From Arcuatula senhousia (taxonomy: Eukaryota > Mollusca > Bivalvia > Mytilida > Mytilidae): DNA of 64,000 nucleotides. Positions 38,801 through 47,995 of this stretch are shown here, piece after piece. The stretch is from the NCBI GenBank assembly GCA_963971305.1, contig OZ020305.1:12743001-12807000 (forward strand), written 5' to 3'. The notes below the pieces were generated by a model that made no database searches, was not told the origin of the DNA, and was given only the letters and a program-made list of their open reading frames with translations. Numbering within the stretch: position 1 is the stretch's first letter; each line of letters begins with the position of its first letter. Made by a program: the position numbers and the translations under genes.

Positions 38801-41800
38801 CACATATGTACCTACCTTTATAATGGAGGTAACCCCCCCCCCCCGTGCTACAGACAGTTAAAATTTCTCAAAATTAAAATTTGAGAAACGAATTATTTTT
38901 TGTCCAGTTAATAAATAAATCAGGTCTTTCTGGGGTTTTTGTCATTTGGACTTTTTCAGATCCCCAGAGTCGTAGGAAGCCAAACGTCAAAAAATATACA
39001 AGGCTTTCAAGACCCCTTTGAGCTTCGATGGGTGGCCTGTCATATCAACATTTTGTCAGTTTGCAATGCAAAAAAAAACACACAAAAACGCAACTGTTTG
39101 CATACAATAAAAAAAATTGTTTTTATATGACTGCAAAAAAAATGTGGTTGTATTTTAAAAATATGGAGTGATGCTGTTGTCATCGTTATCCGTAAACAAT
39201 TTTTGTTGAAACCATATCTTTAGTTCTAGTTATCGATTCATGGTTTTGAATATAAATGGCACCATTACTTTGCTGTGGAGGGTCAAAGATGGACCAACTC
39301 GAAAAAAATCAACTTGGTCAAATTTTTAGTCTGATTTTCAAAATATTTTTTTCATTGGAATCATTCTGAAATGTTCTGCCTGCGTTTTAAATGTTTTTGA
39401 GTAATTAGGGCTTAAAGGGTAAAAACACGAATTATACCAGGTGTATATTAATTTTCTTAAATCTTAAAAATTCAAATATGCGTTGAAACTACACCCCTGG
39501 TTCTTCCGTATGAATGACCACCTACAAAAGAATCATTCAATTCCCATATTGTTTTAACTAGAAAGTGCAATAAAAACATATTGGTACGGTTTGTTCAAAT
39601 ATGATCATTTGATGCTTATAACAATGAATGAATCCCTTCAATTCTAGTATGGTATGTATTACTATGATGCTAAATGCATTATGCATTTTTCAGGAGCCTA
39701 ACTGGAACTCGAGTACCAATGGATATGGTTTTAACCATATCCCGTCTTGTTACTATTGTCATTTTTAAGCATTATAGCGATCAAGCATGTCGGTTTTGTG
39801 TGATGACACTTCACCAAATCAGTATTGTTTGACGTGTTGTGTCGGATTTAAATTCGATATGTTTGATTTTTTAACATCAGTCGATTGATGATTCTCAGCT
39901 AGCTGTCAGTAACAGCGAGTGTTCTATAGAGAGTTCCTTTACCTTTCGTTTGTTCTTGTTGTCTTTTGTCTAAGGCTCTCTTTAGTGGAATTGAACTTTG
40001 ATCGATCTGATTTTTATTTTGTGTTTACTTTTTGTGCTTTGTCTAGGAATATTGATAGGGGGAGGTTGGGCCCAAAAACTAGCTTAACCCCGCCACATAT
40101 TATATGTGCCTGTCCTAAGCCAGGAATCCTTGACAAAGCTTTCGTTTGTACTTGTCTTTTTTATGTTTTCTGTTCCATGTTTAAGAAGGGGGTCTATCTA
40201 TGACTTTTTCAGGACTGGATTTAAATTTAGACCATGGGCCATTTGCATAACCGCGACCAGCGCCTACTGGCCTCATTGATGGCTGCTGGCGGTTGTCCAT
40301 TATGTTTTTTTCTGAATTGCCGCTTGATTGTGGGCTGTGTCGCGTACACTTATTCCACATCTCATTATTTTCTATTTCACCATTCTTCTGTAAGTGGTCA
40401 TTAATGCGGAGAATATAAGTCACAGCTAGCATGCATTGTACTAAGTATCACTGGGTGCACATACCATGCACCGATATAATTGATGTGGCATTTGTCAGTA
40501 ACCGTCTATGGATCTTAACCATTCTTCTGTAAGTGGTCATTAATGTAGAAAATATAGGTCACAGCCAGCATCTGAAGCATGCATTGTGCTAAGCATCACT
40601 ATGTGCACCAACCATACCAATATTATTGATGTGGTACTTGTCAGAAGCGGGAATGGACTTTAACCATTCTTCTGTATGTGGTCATCCTTGTGGACAATAT
40701 AGTTCACAGCAAACATCTGAAGCATGCATTGTGATAAGCATCACTAGGTGCACCTACCATACCAATATTATTGATGTGGTACTTGTCAAAAGCGGGAATG
40801 GACTTTAACCATTCTTCTGTATGCGGTATTCTTGTGGACAATATAGGTCACAGCCAGCATCTGAACCGTGCATATTGTGCTTAGCATCACTTTGTGCACC
40901 TACCATACCAGTATTATTGATGTGTCGCATTCTCAGCGTGCATGGATCTTTACCATTCTTCTGTATGTGGGTGCGGACACCAATGCTGGGGGTATCACAT
41001 CAGCCCCTCTCACTATCGTGAGGTTAGCTACAATAATGTAGCTCCTTTGATATCGTTGATTGGGCGGGGGCTACAATGCGGTCCCATTACTCGTGATGGA
41101 GAAAATCAAATTTCTTTTTCCAACCCTAATAAAGCATTAAGATGGTTTGAAATTACCAATATCACCCAGAATAATATGTGGTCAATAATAAATTTTGTAA
41201 AAAGCCATAGTTAACTATTATATTGTAAGAAAACCCACATTTTTAATATTCCGATCCTGAACTTCATTATAATGTCACAAACTGTATATTTAGTTTATAT
41301 GACAATAAAGATTGGTTGATTGATTGATTATAAAGATCCGGATAAAAAAACTATAAAAATTGATATTTTCACGAAAATCTTTTAAATTCCGCTAAATGTC
41401 GGTAAATTTCAACTACATCCGTCATTAAAATACTATACTTTAGTACTAAATCTGACATGTAATGGATTGAGATTTCGCTTTCAGCGTTGCTCCGTATTTT
41501 ATATATTACGAGCGGGGACCAGTCTACGTGACTAAACGAATAACCCGGACACGGGCAAACATCCGCCAGTCAAAATATTTCAAAATGATCTAAAATCTGT
41601 TCTGAATTCTATTAGATGAAATCTGGCAATAATTTATTTAATATCCTATTATTTGTTTTCATTTTTTCAAATTTAAACCTGCTTAGAAATTAGTTCATTT
41701 ACACTTTAGAAAATTTTATTTAAGTAATTTTAGATTTTAAAAAGTAAAAATTAATCGGCAATTCATGGGAAAACACTGTAACCGGAACCGATTATTCAAT

Positions 41801-44582
41801 TGATATTAAACACAAATATTATTCGTAACAGGCCCCTGTGCCAAGTCAGTTCACATTTTCTTGTTTTTTTCCCACCAGACGGCGCTTCATGTATAGGTGG
41901 TACATATATCTATAGGCTGGTACCCCGCTGGTATCCAGTTGTCAGCTTATGGTATCTAAAACGAGTAACCTGGCAATCAGCGCAGATCCGCTAACCCAGT
42001 GCTTTATCTTTAATTTTTTTTTGAAATAATGTGAAAAGAATATTTTAACATTCATGATATTGTATGCTGGTAAAGTATAGACTTACCAAATATCTTTCCA
42101 ACCGTGATATAATCATCAGCGAGGAGCTCTCTCATTCCAAAATCAAAATACTTCACTTTAATGTCTTGTAATACCAAGCGAAAAAATTCCTTTCTTGGAC
42201 CACCAACATCTACAGCAACCTATAAAAGATAAATATACGCAAAAATTAGACATAATTGTAAGAGAATTAGCCATTCAAGTTAATAATTATATTAACATGT
42301 AATAGTCAGTTTATTCAAAATTTGAATATGTCTATAAGCGTAATTAAACTGATGACAATTTTTCATTGTTGTAGCTCAACCCCCCCCCCCCCCCCCAACC
42401 CACATTGGAAAATTCTGCAACGGGCTACGGTCTCTGACGGTCATGGGTAAAGTTACTATCCTTAATCTTTACTGACTATATTCTTATACTAAACAACTTA
42501 AGAAACGACCCACTTTCATTCATTTCCTGTGACTTAAAGTTTAATAGCAAATAGCTCTTAAAGTAGTTGTTGGAATTATCTGCGATTACGGCACAGCTTG
42601 TGTGGAGTCCTAAACACCATTCTCTGCGAATACTTTAGAAATTCTGATTTTTGGCATTAAAATTTCTAAAAAAAATGAGTTTGTCAACCCCAAAATAAAA
42701 AAATCACAATTTTTTAGTAACCAGAAAATGGGGGACAAAGCTTAAATTTCACAAAAATTGTCCTAACTTTTCAGAAACAAGCATTTTTGAATTCATCAAT
42801 CTTAGACGTTGTTTTTCGACTTCTTTATCAAAAGTCCAAGCCGTGAGCGCACTGGTTCTAATTTCAAAATAATGGCTCGGTTATTTATTGAATTTCGTTT
42901 GATTTATCATTTAGGGACGGACCATTTAACTTGAAGGGGGGCCTTGGTTTTTTGTTTTGGCCAGAAAATTTATTTTGTGAATGCGTCATGACAGAATTTT
43001 TATTTTTTTTTCTTACCCTCTGCTGCCAAAATATTTTTTTCATCAAAAATCATTTTCAAAATCTTTTTTTAGGAAAAAAACCAAGGCCCCCCTTCAAGTT
43101 AAATGGTCGGTCCCTTAGCATAAAAGAATTTTTAATAATATATTCAAAATTTTAAAAGAATCCTGGAAGGAAAGAAGTGGTGCGTTATTTGTGTTGTATA
43201 CTAGTATTATTATATTGTTAATCATACCTCTCCGTAAAATCCTACTTCCAAAGTCGTTCTTAAATCAGAAATTCCTATGCCGGAAATCTCTTCAAAGGCC
43301 GTGGAAATGATGTCATCACGATCGACGCTTATAAAATTTGTATCTCCTTCTAATACCTCTGATACTGAGCGCACATCAAGTGGCCTTCCAGTGACTATAT
43401 CCAACTGCAGTTTTTTCAAAATTTCCACAGGGTCTGTTATGTTCCTCTCTAAACAATAGCCAATACACTGGTTAACGACACCAAGAACAGTTTGCTCAGA
43501 GGGAGCTCCAACAACCGACGGAAATGAAGGGGTGTGTACTACAGGCGGGTCCGTAATAACTGTGTCCTCAAGGAAGTCGAGATCGGGGAGCACTGAACTC
43601 GAAAAGGAAATACTAGAAATCGAATGCGCTTCTGTTTCCAAGGATGTTGTATTTGTTATGCGTGTCAAATTTAGTCTAGGAAGAGCTGACGGTGCTACGT
43701 TTTCGTGCGCGTTCAAACTATCATCTTCTTTTTGGGTGTGCATATTTCAACATGCGCACGTAGAGCGCGTATCTCAAAGTCCTTGTCGCAAAACTGACAC
43801 TTCTCTTTTCTTATAACAAAGCATTTATCTCCATCATCGTTTTCAGGGGCAGTGCTCAGGTTATTTTGGACAGGTCTGATATATATCTTCGTTTGTGAAC
43901 TTATGACAGACCTTAATTCTTTGACGGCATAATTGCAGCTTAGAATCGTCAATGTTCTACAGTTCTGCGTTGTCCTCAACAGCTCGAATCCCCCAGCTAG
44001 TTTCAATCTTGGAAACCCATCGTCACTTATAAGCCTTTCCACAACCGCCTCTTCATCATCCTCATAATAAAGAGTTATTTTTTTTACACCAAGACCAGCT
44101 CGAGCCAAGATTTCTTTTTCTTGTGTTGATGGTACCGCTTTAGCTTCAGTGCTGGCCAAACAAACAAAATTAGCGGTCCACGTGCGTGACCGAGTCCTTG
44201 TCGCTCCAGAGTGGTGCTTCTTCCCTCTTGTAACATTATACGGCTGGAAAAGTCTATTTCTCATTTGAGAAATATTTGAACGTAACGATAAAGTTGGGAT
44301 GCTGGTACCTTGGGCCAAAGTGTTTACTGTTGATGTATTTGGGCTAGCGGTCCCTATCTCGACTATCTCTTTAACTTTCTTTCTAAAATAAAAACGGTCG
44401 CCCATGGTTTGAATTCCTAGTCTGCTCAAATCTGTGTCGGTCATACTGTCTATCATTGTTGGGTCTACACGTTCTTTCTCAAAGTTTTGAAAAAATGTTC
44501 CCAAACCCATATCATTGAGAACAATTTGAATCGTGGTTTTATCAGTGGCCATTTTGCTCATAAAACTTTCAACCGTATTCAA
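26836..44582 (-). CDS. SAM - C2HC finger - HECT E3 ubiquitin ligase of the giant element (six exons, one frameshift)
   Basis: Exons: 44582-43228, 42219-42087, 34851-34715, 30407-30233 and 27095-26836 (five GT-AG blocks). The first is interrupted by a 1-base frameshift near 43725 in a run of five A, and I count that junction as an open question (error, decay or tiny intron). About 686 aa if read through. Domains: SAM about 18-73 (FEKERVDPTMI, LGIQT); a region with AGGFELLR and KIYIRPVQNNL near 195-250; a C2HC finger (C262, C265, H277, C281); and HECT about 412-686. The HECT part has GFYGEVAVDVGGPRKEFF, KIFALSILQKGKIPQFL, GRRGNITLHNILEFATS and the catalytic loop NTCINKLTLP (about Cys649). HECT ligases accept ubiquitin on this cysteine and pass it to substrates. 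The closest named relatives are G2E3-like proteins. It starts just inside the right TIR and runs toward the integrase gene. Finding such a ligase as a transposon gene is unusual. Confidence 0.85.
27347..27807 (+). repeat. 461-bp direct repeat, copy 1
   Basis: As far as I could follow it, identical over 461 bp to 29089-29549. Both begin TAGGCCCGAGACTAG and end GGTCTCGTACC. The ends are imperfect inverted repeats of each other (TAGGCCCGAGAC versus TAGGTACGAGAC), so each copy could be a MITE; alternatively the pair are the terminal direct repeats of a 2.2-kb element. Confidence 0.85.
27808..29088. other. Sequence between the 461-bp direct repeats
   Basis: AT-rich, no coding signature, no tRNA-primer-binding-site-like sequence next to copy 1. 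It lies in the last intron's downstream flank, beyond the HECT stop on the other side of the gene's exon 5-6 intron. Confidence 0.4.
29089..29549 (+). repeat. 461-bp direct repeat, copy 2
   Basis: Same sequence as 27347-27807, 1742 bp downstream in the same orientation. Flanks differ immediately on both sides (CTCC before, ATTAAAT after). Confidence 0.85.
29590..29780 (+). repeat. Single unit of the 168-bp repeat family
   Basis: It contains ACAGGAAGTTGGTGAGCAAC, CTGAAATCGAATCCCAC, CATACCAAATATCAAAAGG and GCTGAGAAAACT, as in the tandem array at 54.4-57.2 kb, followed by the GCCATTTACCATTTT..CGGCC end. It lies in an intron of the HECT gene. Confidence 0.6.
33001..33310 (+). repeat. Dispersed repeat, copy B (partner at 23496-23780)
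   Basis: Same markers as 23496-23780, with a ~25-bp insertion near 33200. The 101-codon open frame across it (33101-33406) is incidental to the repeat. Confidence 0.65.
33543..33915 (-). repeat. Short Helentron-like repeat copy, minus strand
   Basis: It begins with GAGGCTCCAAGGAGCCTGAATC (the family hairpin in reverse) and ends with GATGCCAAGTGATGGCAATAG and GGTCAGGTGATCT, the complement of the usual left end. The tandem core is missing. Confidence 0.65.
34092..34530 (+). pseudogene. LINE 3' end (C-terminal ORF fragment plus 3' UTR)
   Basis: A 90-codon frame reads DEKHFFFTCKTINEIQ, LSSIERLKIVLDP and YISDILPGVVDYI, which matches the usual C-terminal tail of non-LTR retrotransposon ORF2 proteins (EKHFLF-C...IR). 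A 3' untranslated stretch follows, ending in CAAATAAA and TTTATTTATTTA repeats. The 5' part, including the reverse transcriptase, is absent: a typical 5'-truncated insertion, inside a HECT intron. Confidence 0.55.
35590..35748. mobile_element. 159-bp MITE with AGCTT target duplication
   Basis: Terminal inverted repeats CAGAGGCGGATC / GATCCGCCTATG (10 of 12 paired), with AGCTT repeated at 35585-35589 and 35749-35753. It interrupts a copy of the ~145-bp repeat that forms a tandem array at 40380-40975 (GCATC..CATTG..CTTGTCAG on either side). Confidence 0.65.
36092..37615 (+). pseudogene. Decayed reverse transcriptase (Penelope-like or related retroelement)
   Basis: Pieces in several frames: YWIPKLHKNLHKSR, then LICRQIIGIPISTNCAPLIADLF, then the catalytic FRYLDDIL. 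Next come IYPSELTLNKSN, PSYGLYISQLVGYARICS and KLLKQGYRYHKLVKSFSKFF, then GISHPEFYGNVFFYKAHKF. The order and YLDD box are those of a retroelement polymerase widespread in molluscs and cnidarians; I lean to a Penelope-like element but am not sure of the family. At least four frameshifts or stops make it inactive. It sits inside the large HECT intron (34852-42086). Confidence 0.7.
38151..38847. mobile_element. 697-bp hAT-like non-autonomous element with 8-bp TSD
   Basis: The ends are CACGGGGGGG and CCCCCCGTG with GGAGTAACTCC / GGAGGTAACC just inside. CTACAGAC is repeated exactly at 38143-38150 and 38848-38855. An 8-bp duplication is the hallmark of the hAT superfamily (also P and Merlin). The interior has no ORF but repeats of CCTTGAAAAACCCTGGA. 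Confidence 0.75.
40380..40975 (+). repeat. Tandem array of ~145-bp units
   Basis: CCATTCTTCTGTAAGTGGTC or variants recur at about 40383, 40519, 40664, 40809 and 40955. Each is followed by CACAGC..GCATC, GCATGCATTGTG, AGCATCACT, CATACCAATATTATTGATG and CTTGTCAGAAGCGGGAATGG. A single copy split by a MITE is at 35487-35860. The short open frames here belong to the repeat. Confidence 0.7.
41000..41325 (+). repeat. Dispersed repeat copy with (TGAT)n tail (partner at 11490-11800)
   Basis: It shares blocks with 11490-11800 and ends in ACAATAAAGATTGGTTGATTGATTGAT, that is AATAAA plus a short tandem tail, which suggests a retrotransposed element. Confidence 0.5.
42914..43114. mobile_element. PIF/Harbinger-like MITE, copy 1
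   Basis: Inverted ends of about 40 bp starting GGGACGGACCATTTAACTTG pair with the right end with one mismatch in the first 20. They are flanked by TTA on both sides. A TTA/TAA duplication and GGG-starting TIRs fit PIF/Harbinger. It lies in the first intron of the HECT gene. Confidence 0.7.
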
Positions 44583-44783
44583 TCAATCGTGAACTACTTG
44601 TATTATTAAATTCGCGCCAAAAAAAAATCACGTGGAGCAAGGACCGACTTAAAACGTCAATCTAATTATGACGAAATACAAGATGTATCTATTTTCATTG
44701 CCATAAAAACTTTTGACAATACATCTGAACATCTTAATTTGACAATGAATGATTTGAATTTTAACGAGTTTTTTAAGGTCAGC

Positions 44784-46138
44784 ATAAAGAAGTTACAACA
44801 AATAAAACATTACGTTGAATTTATAATATTGAAATTTCAAATAAGCACAACTAAAAGTAAACCATACAAAACAAACTTAAAACTATCAGCCAGCTTTCTT
44901 TAGCAATCGTTTACTCCATTTAAAGCTTACATTATATGGATTATAATAAGGTTTAACAAGATAAAGCATATCAACAAGTATATTCAGTTTAATACCTTTT
45001 TTTAACTCATCATCATGACATTTGGACTTAACGTCATGATATCTCAACTTTACGTTCCGATGTATAACAGTTACAAATGACTTTATCGGCCATGTCATAA
45101 GATTATTAGGACTACCTTTTTCTGTTGAAGCTTTACAAATTGTAATTTATAAAATGAGTTTAATAAATAATCATATCGTCAGGAATATTTGGCATTTCAT
45201 CTTTATATCAAAACTCATCATCACAACATTTGGACCCAACTTGACGCTGTCTCTCACTCAACATCACGCTTTTACAACTTCCCGTTCCATTGTTTTACTT
45301 TACGACCTACTTTTTCAACAATGCCATTCGTTGATTTAAACTTTACTACTTTTGTCTCGGCTTTACATTTTGTTATTTTTAAAAAGCATTTTATAAAATA
45401 GCATATCATAATGAAGATTCGGTATAACATTTTTTTATCTGAACTCTACATTACGTTATCTTCACCCAACGTCACGATATTTCAACATTACGTTTTGTAG
45501 TTTAACATTTACATCTATATTTTCCACTGTATCATTAGTATATTTAACTATACTTCTTTTTGTTAAACGTTACATTTTGTAGTTTGTAATATGCATTTTA
45601 TCAAATTAGCAATTCGTTTTGAAAATCGGCCATTACCTTTACATATTTAAACAACACATCAAAATATATTGACACAGCCGCATAAGATTTGGGCGCAACA
45701 CCATGAAATCTTGATACAGCGTCATATAAGCTATACTCAACATCTTGCTATCTTTACTCAACACCACGATATCTTAACATCATGATTTGTTCTTTAACAT
45801 TGCAATCTACATTTTCAACCGTATGATCAGTTTATTTATCTTTAATTCTTTTTGTTTAAGCGTTACATTGTGCGGTTTGTAAAATGCATTTTATCACATT
45901 AGCATATCGATTGTAAAACTGGACTTTGCCTTGGTATATCTGAACAAATCATCATGATATCTTGACACAGCTGCATAAAATCTGGACTTAACAAAATGAA
46001 ATCTTGACACAACGTCATATAAGCTAGACTCAACATCACGTTATTTTGACTCAACGTCATGATCGATTAACTGTACGTTTTGTTGTTTTACATTACATTT
46101 TGTTTCTAACTAATATATGACAGCTAGGGCGTTCCATA
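44784..46138 (-). repeat. Right terminal inverted repeat (~1.36 kb)
   Basis: Reverse complement of the left TIR; its inner end is near CATAAAGAAGTTACAACAAAT (44784 onward) and its outermost bases are GGGCGTTCCATA. Small differences from the left copy include an AA versus CGAGTCA difference near 45610 and one fewer A near 45000. Otherwise the copies read almost the same. Confidence 0.9.
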
Positions 46139-46144
46139 ATTTTT
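46139..46144. repeat. Target site duplication, right (ATTTTT)
   Basis: Exact repeat of 17904-17909, directly outside the right TIR and followed by unrelated CATCTCCC. Confidence 0.75.
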
Positions 46145-46405
46145 CATCTCCCTAATTTTATGTCGTATGGAAAGCCGTAGTTGATCTCCACATTAACAAT
46201 TTATTTACAATTGGTGTCAATGGGGAAAAGTTTAAGTTCCATGAGTTCGACAATTCAATAATTTGACTAACGTACAATTTATATTTCGAACTAGCGCGCT
46301 TAATGATTTCAAAGAAAAGTTATTTCATTCGATTTGCTTTGATAAGTATAAAGTTAATGCAGTTGATTATAAGAGAAATCTTTTGCGGAGTTTAGTAAAA
46401 AATAC

Positions 46406-46434
46406 CTGGATCGATTCGCGTGTTCCTAGGAATG
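46406..46434 (-). repeat. Inverted counterpart of 17817-17845 outside the transposon
   Basis: TACCTGGATCGATTCGCG and GTGTTCCTAGG here are the reverse complement of the left flank, with weaker similarity (TTAGTAAAAA) on the transposon side, making about 45 bp. In both flanks, read outward, the frame gives LVK.TWIDSRVPR, so an old duplicated coding fragment is possible. Confidence 0.6.
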
Positions 46435-46745
46435 AGTTTTCGTTTGAGACCATGATGGGATTTCAATTTATTTAAGATGTGTTACGTACCAAAATAAAAC
46501 ACCATTTTTTTATCATTTTGAGTATGATGAATACATGTGAAGGTCATTTTTAAGAATTTTAATTAAGACCAAACAGTCTGGTCGGGCAAAGAATAAGTGA
46601 ATACATTGAATTACTTCAACTTGACATTAAAAGCATGAAACGTATCAGTCTTCGGTTGTTTTTAACCTATAATTCTTATAATCAGAATAAAAATAACGTC
46701 ACGGCTTTTAGAGTAAACAGGAACAACTATTGGAAGTATCCTTAG

Positions 46746-46987
46746 GAACGGACCGTTTAACTAGAAGGGCGAGTCTTAGTTTTTTGTTTTGAAACGATTT
46801 TTTTTCTGAAGGCGTCTCGACAGCAATTTTTTATTATTATTAGCATAATTCTATATAGCATAAATCCTTCTTCAGAATATTTTTTTTTTCTTACCCTAGC
46901 TCTTTTGCCAAAATATTTTTTTTCATCAAAAAATATTTTTTAGGAAAGAACTAAGCCCCCTCCATTTCAAGTTAAATGGTCGGTCCT
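46746..46987. mobile_element. PIF/Harbinger-like MITE, copy 2
   Basis: Same terminal sequences as 42914-43114 (GGAACGGACCGTTTAACT / CAAGTTAAATGGTCGGTCC) but more diverged and with a longer, T-rich interior. Located outside the giant transposon. Confidence 0.6.
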
Positions 46988-47890
46988 TGGTTGAGTAAAT
47001 CGTGATGTCTCTTGCTTTTCTTAAAGACGCAAAATAATCACATATGTTTTAAAATATTTCACAATGTTTTTTTAATAATGATTATTATTCTTTTTTTCTC
47101 AGAAGAGCCTTTATGATTTTATAAACAAAATATCTTTCAATATTTTAGTCCAAAAAAAACAGCAGTTTCGTAATTTTGGCGGGAAACTGACCGTGTCACA
47201 GTTTGTCCTCAAATGTTCAAATTGACCTCATCGACCGGGTCATACATCTGCTAAAAGTTTTGTCAATGAAAGTACAATAATTGCCGCTGGACAATAGGTG
47301 ACCCCTAACCTGTTATGTAGCCTCACTGACGCCCTGACCTCAACATTACGTAGCGAAACCGCTTGACTGACTTTCTGGCTGTCTATAATTAGCACGCAGA
47401 TGAAAGAAGCGTAAAATAAATGAATAGAAAAGATTGCAGTCGCCCCATGCAGTGTACACCAGATAGTTGTCAAAACATAGTTGTCGCTTATCAGATTATT
47501 AAGCTGTAATCTTGGACAAGATTCTTGTCTAAATTTTTAATTTTACGAATTTTCAAAACTTTGTTACCATTGTTAATTAAAATAATTATTACAATTGTAT
47601 GGCACATAATTGTTTTTCTTTGCAAAATTGATTAGATTTTGTTGTAAAACCGGTTTAAGCAAATACGCGCAATTCTAAAGTGAATAATAGTAACGTATTT
47701 AAGGCTTAACAATATGCAACGTAGTTGCACAATGCATTGTGGTGTATGTGAGTTCTTTCTTTTTTGTAATTAACATGATAAGAGATTAAGGGTCAATTAG
47801 GTCATCATATAGAGTTAAATTGATACATGACCAATCCATGTCTTGCCTTGCGTCGCACGACATTATTTGTTGTACAATGTAAATTACTGT
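46988..47890. other. Gene-free stretch
   Basis: No exon, RNA gene or clear repeat boundary recognised. Confidence 0.5.
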
Positions 47891-47894
47891 TCCT

Positions 47895-47995
47895 TTTTTT
47901 TCCATCCCAGCCCCATATTTCATTTATCATCATCATTTCATGTTCATTGTTTCAACCTATATAGCGTTGTAAGGGCGTAAAACACCAACTCACTC
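47895..47995 (-). repeat. SINE-like fragment ending GTGAGTGAGTTGGTGTTTTACGCC
   Basis: The minus strand reads GTGAGTGAGTTGGTGTTTTA, then CGCCCTTACAACG and ATGATGATGATAAATGAAAT. The same string is on the plus strand at 54325-54420. This TTTTACGCC segment is a widespread interspersed sequence in molluscs, to my knowledge SINE-associated. Confidence 0.5.

Larger units (their letters stand above)
17910..46138. mobile_element. Giant 28.2-kb DNA transposon carrying a SAM-integrase and a SAM-HECT ubiquitin ligase
   Basis: The element is bounded by ~1.36-kb inverted repeats starting TATGGAACGCCCTAGCTG and by a 6-bp duplication. The integrase gene starts about 240 bp inside the left TIR and runs right. 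The HECT gene starts about 200 bp inside the right TIR and runs left. Everything between their 3' ends is intron or repeat. No polymerase B, packaging ATPase, capsid or protease was seen, so it is not a Polinton/Maverick. It also has no tyrosine recombinase or Rep/helicase, so it is not a Crypton or Helitron. A DDE enzyme with a 6-bp duplication fits cut-and-paste or integrase-type insertion. The intact integrase and matched TIRs suggest recent activity. I do not recognise the element as a named superfamily. Confidence 0.88.

Noticed and set aside
40181..40432. 83-codon minus-strand frame with RGYANGPWSK
   Set aside because: Non-repetitive-looking composition, but no splice sites, family or neighbours support it; it overlaps the start of a tandem repeat.
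17910..46138. Polinton/Maverick or virus-like identity for the giant element
   Set aside because: The 6-bp duplication and long TIRs fit, but no polymerase B, packaging ATPase, protease or capsid-like frame exists between the TIRs, and the termini are not AG..CT.
46263..46475. 70-codon frame right of the transposon as a third element gene
   Set aside because: It lies outside the target duplication; only the terminal TWIDSRVPR part recurs on the left flank, so it is reported only as an inverted match.
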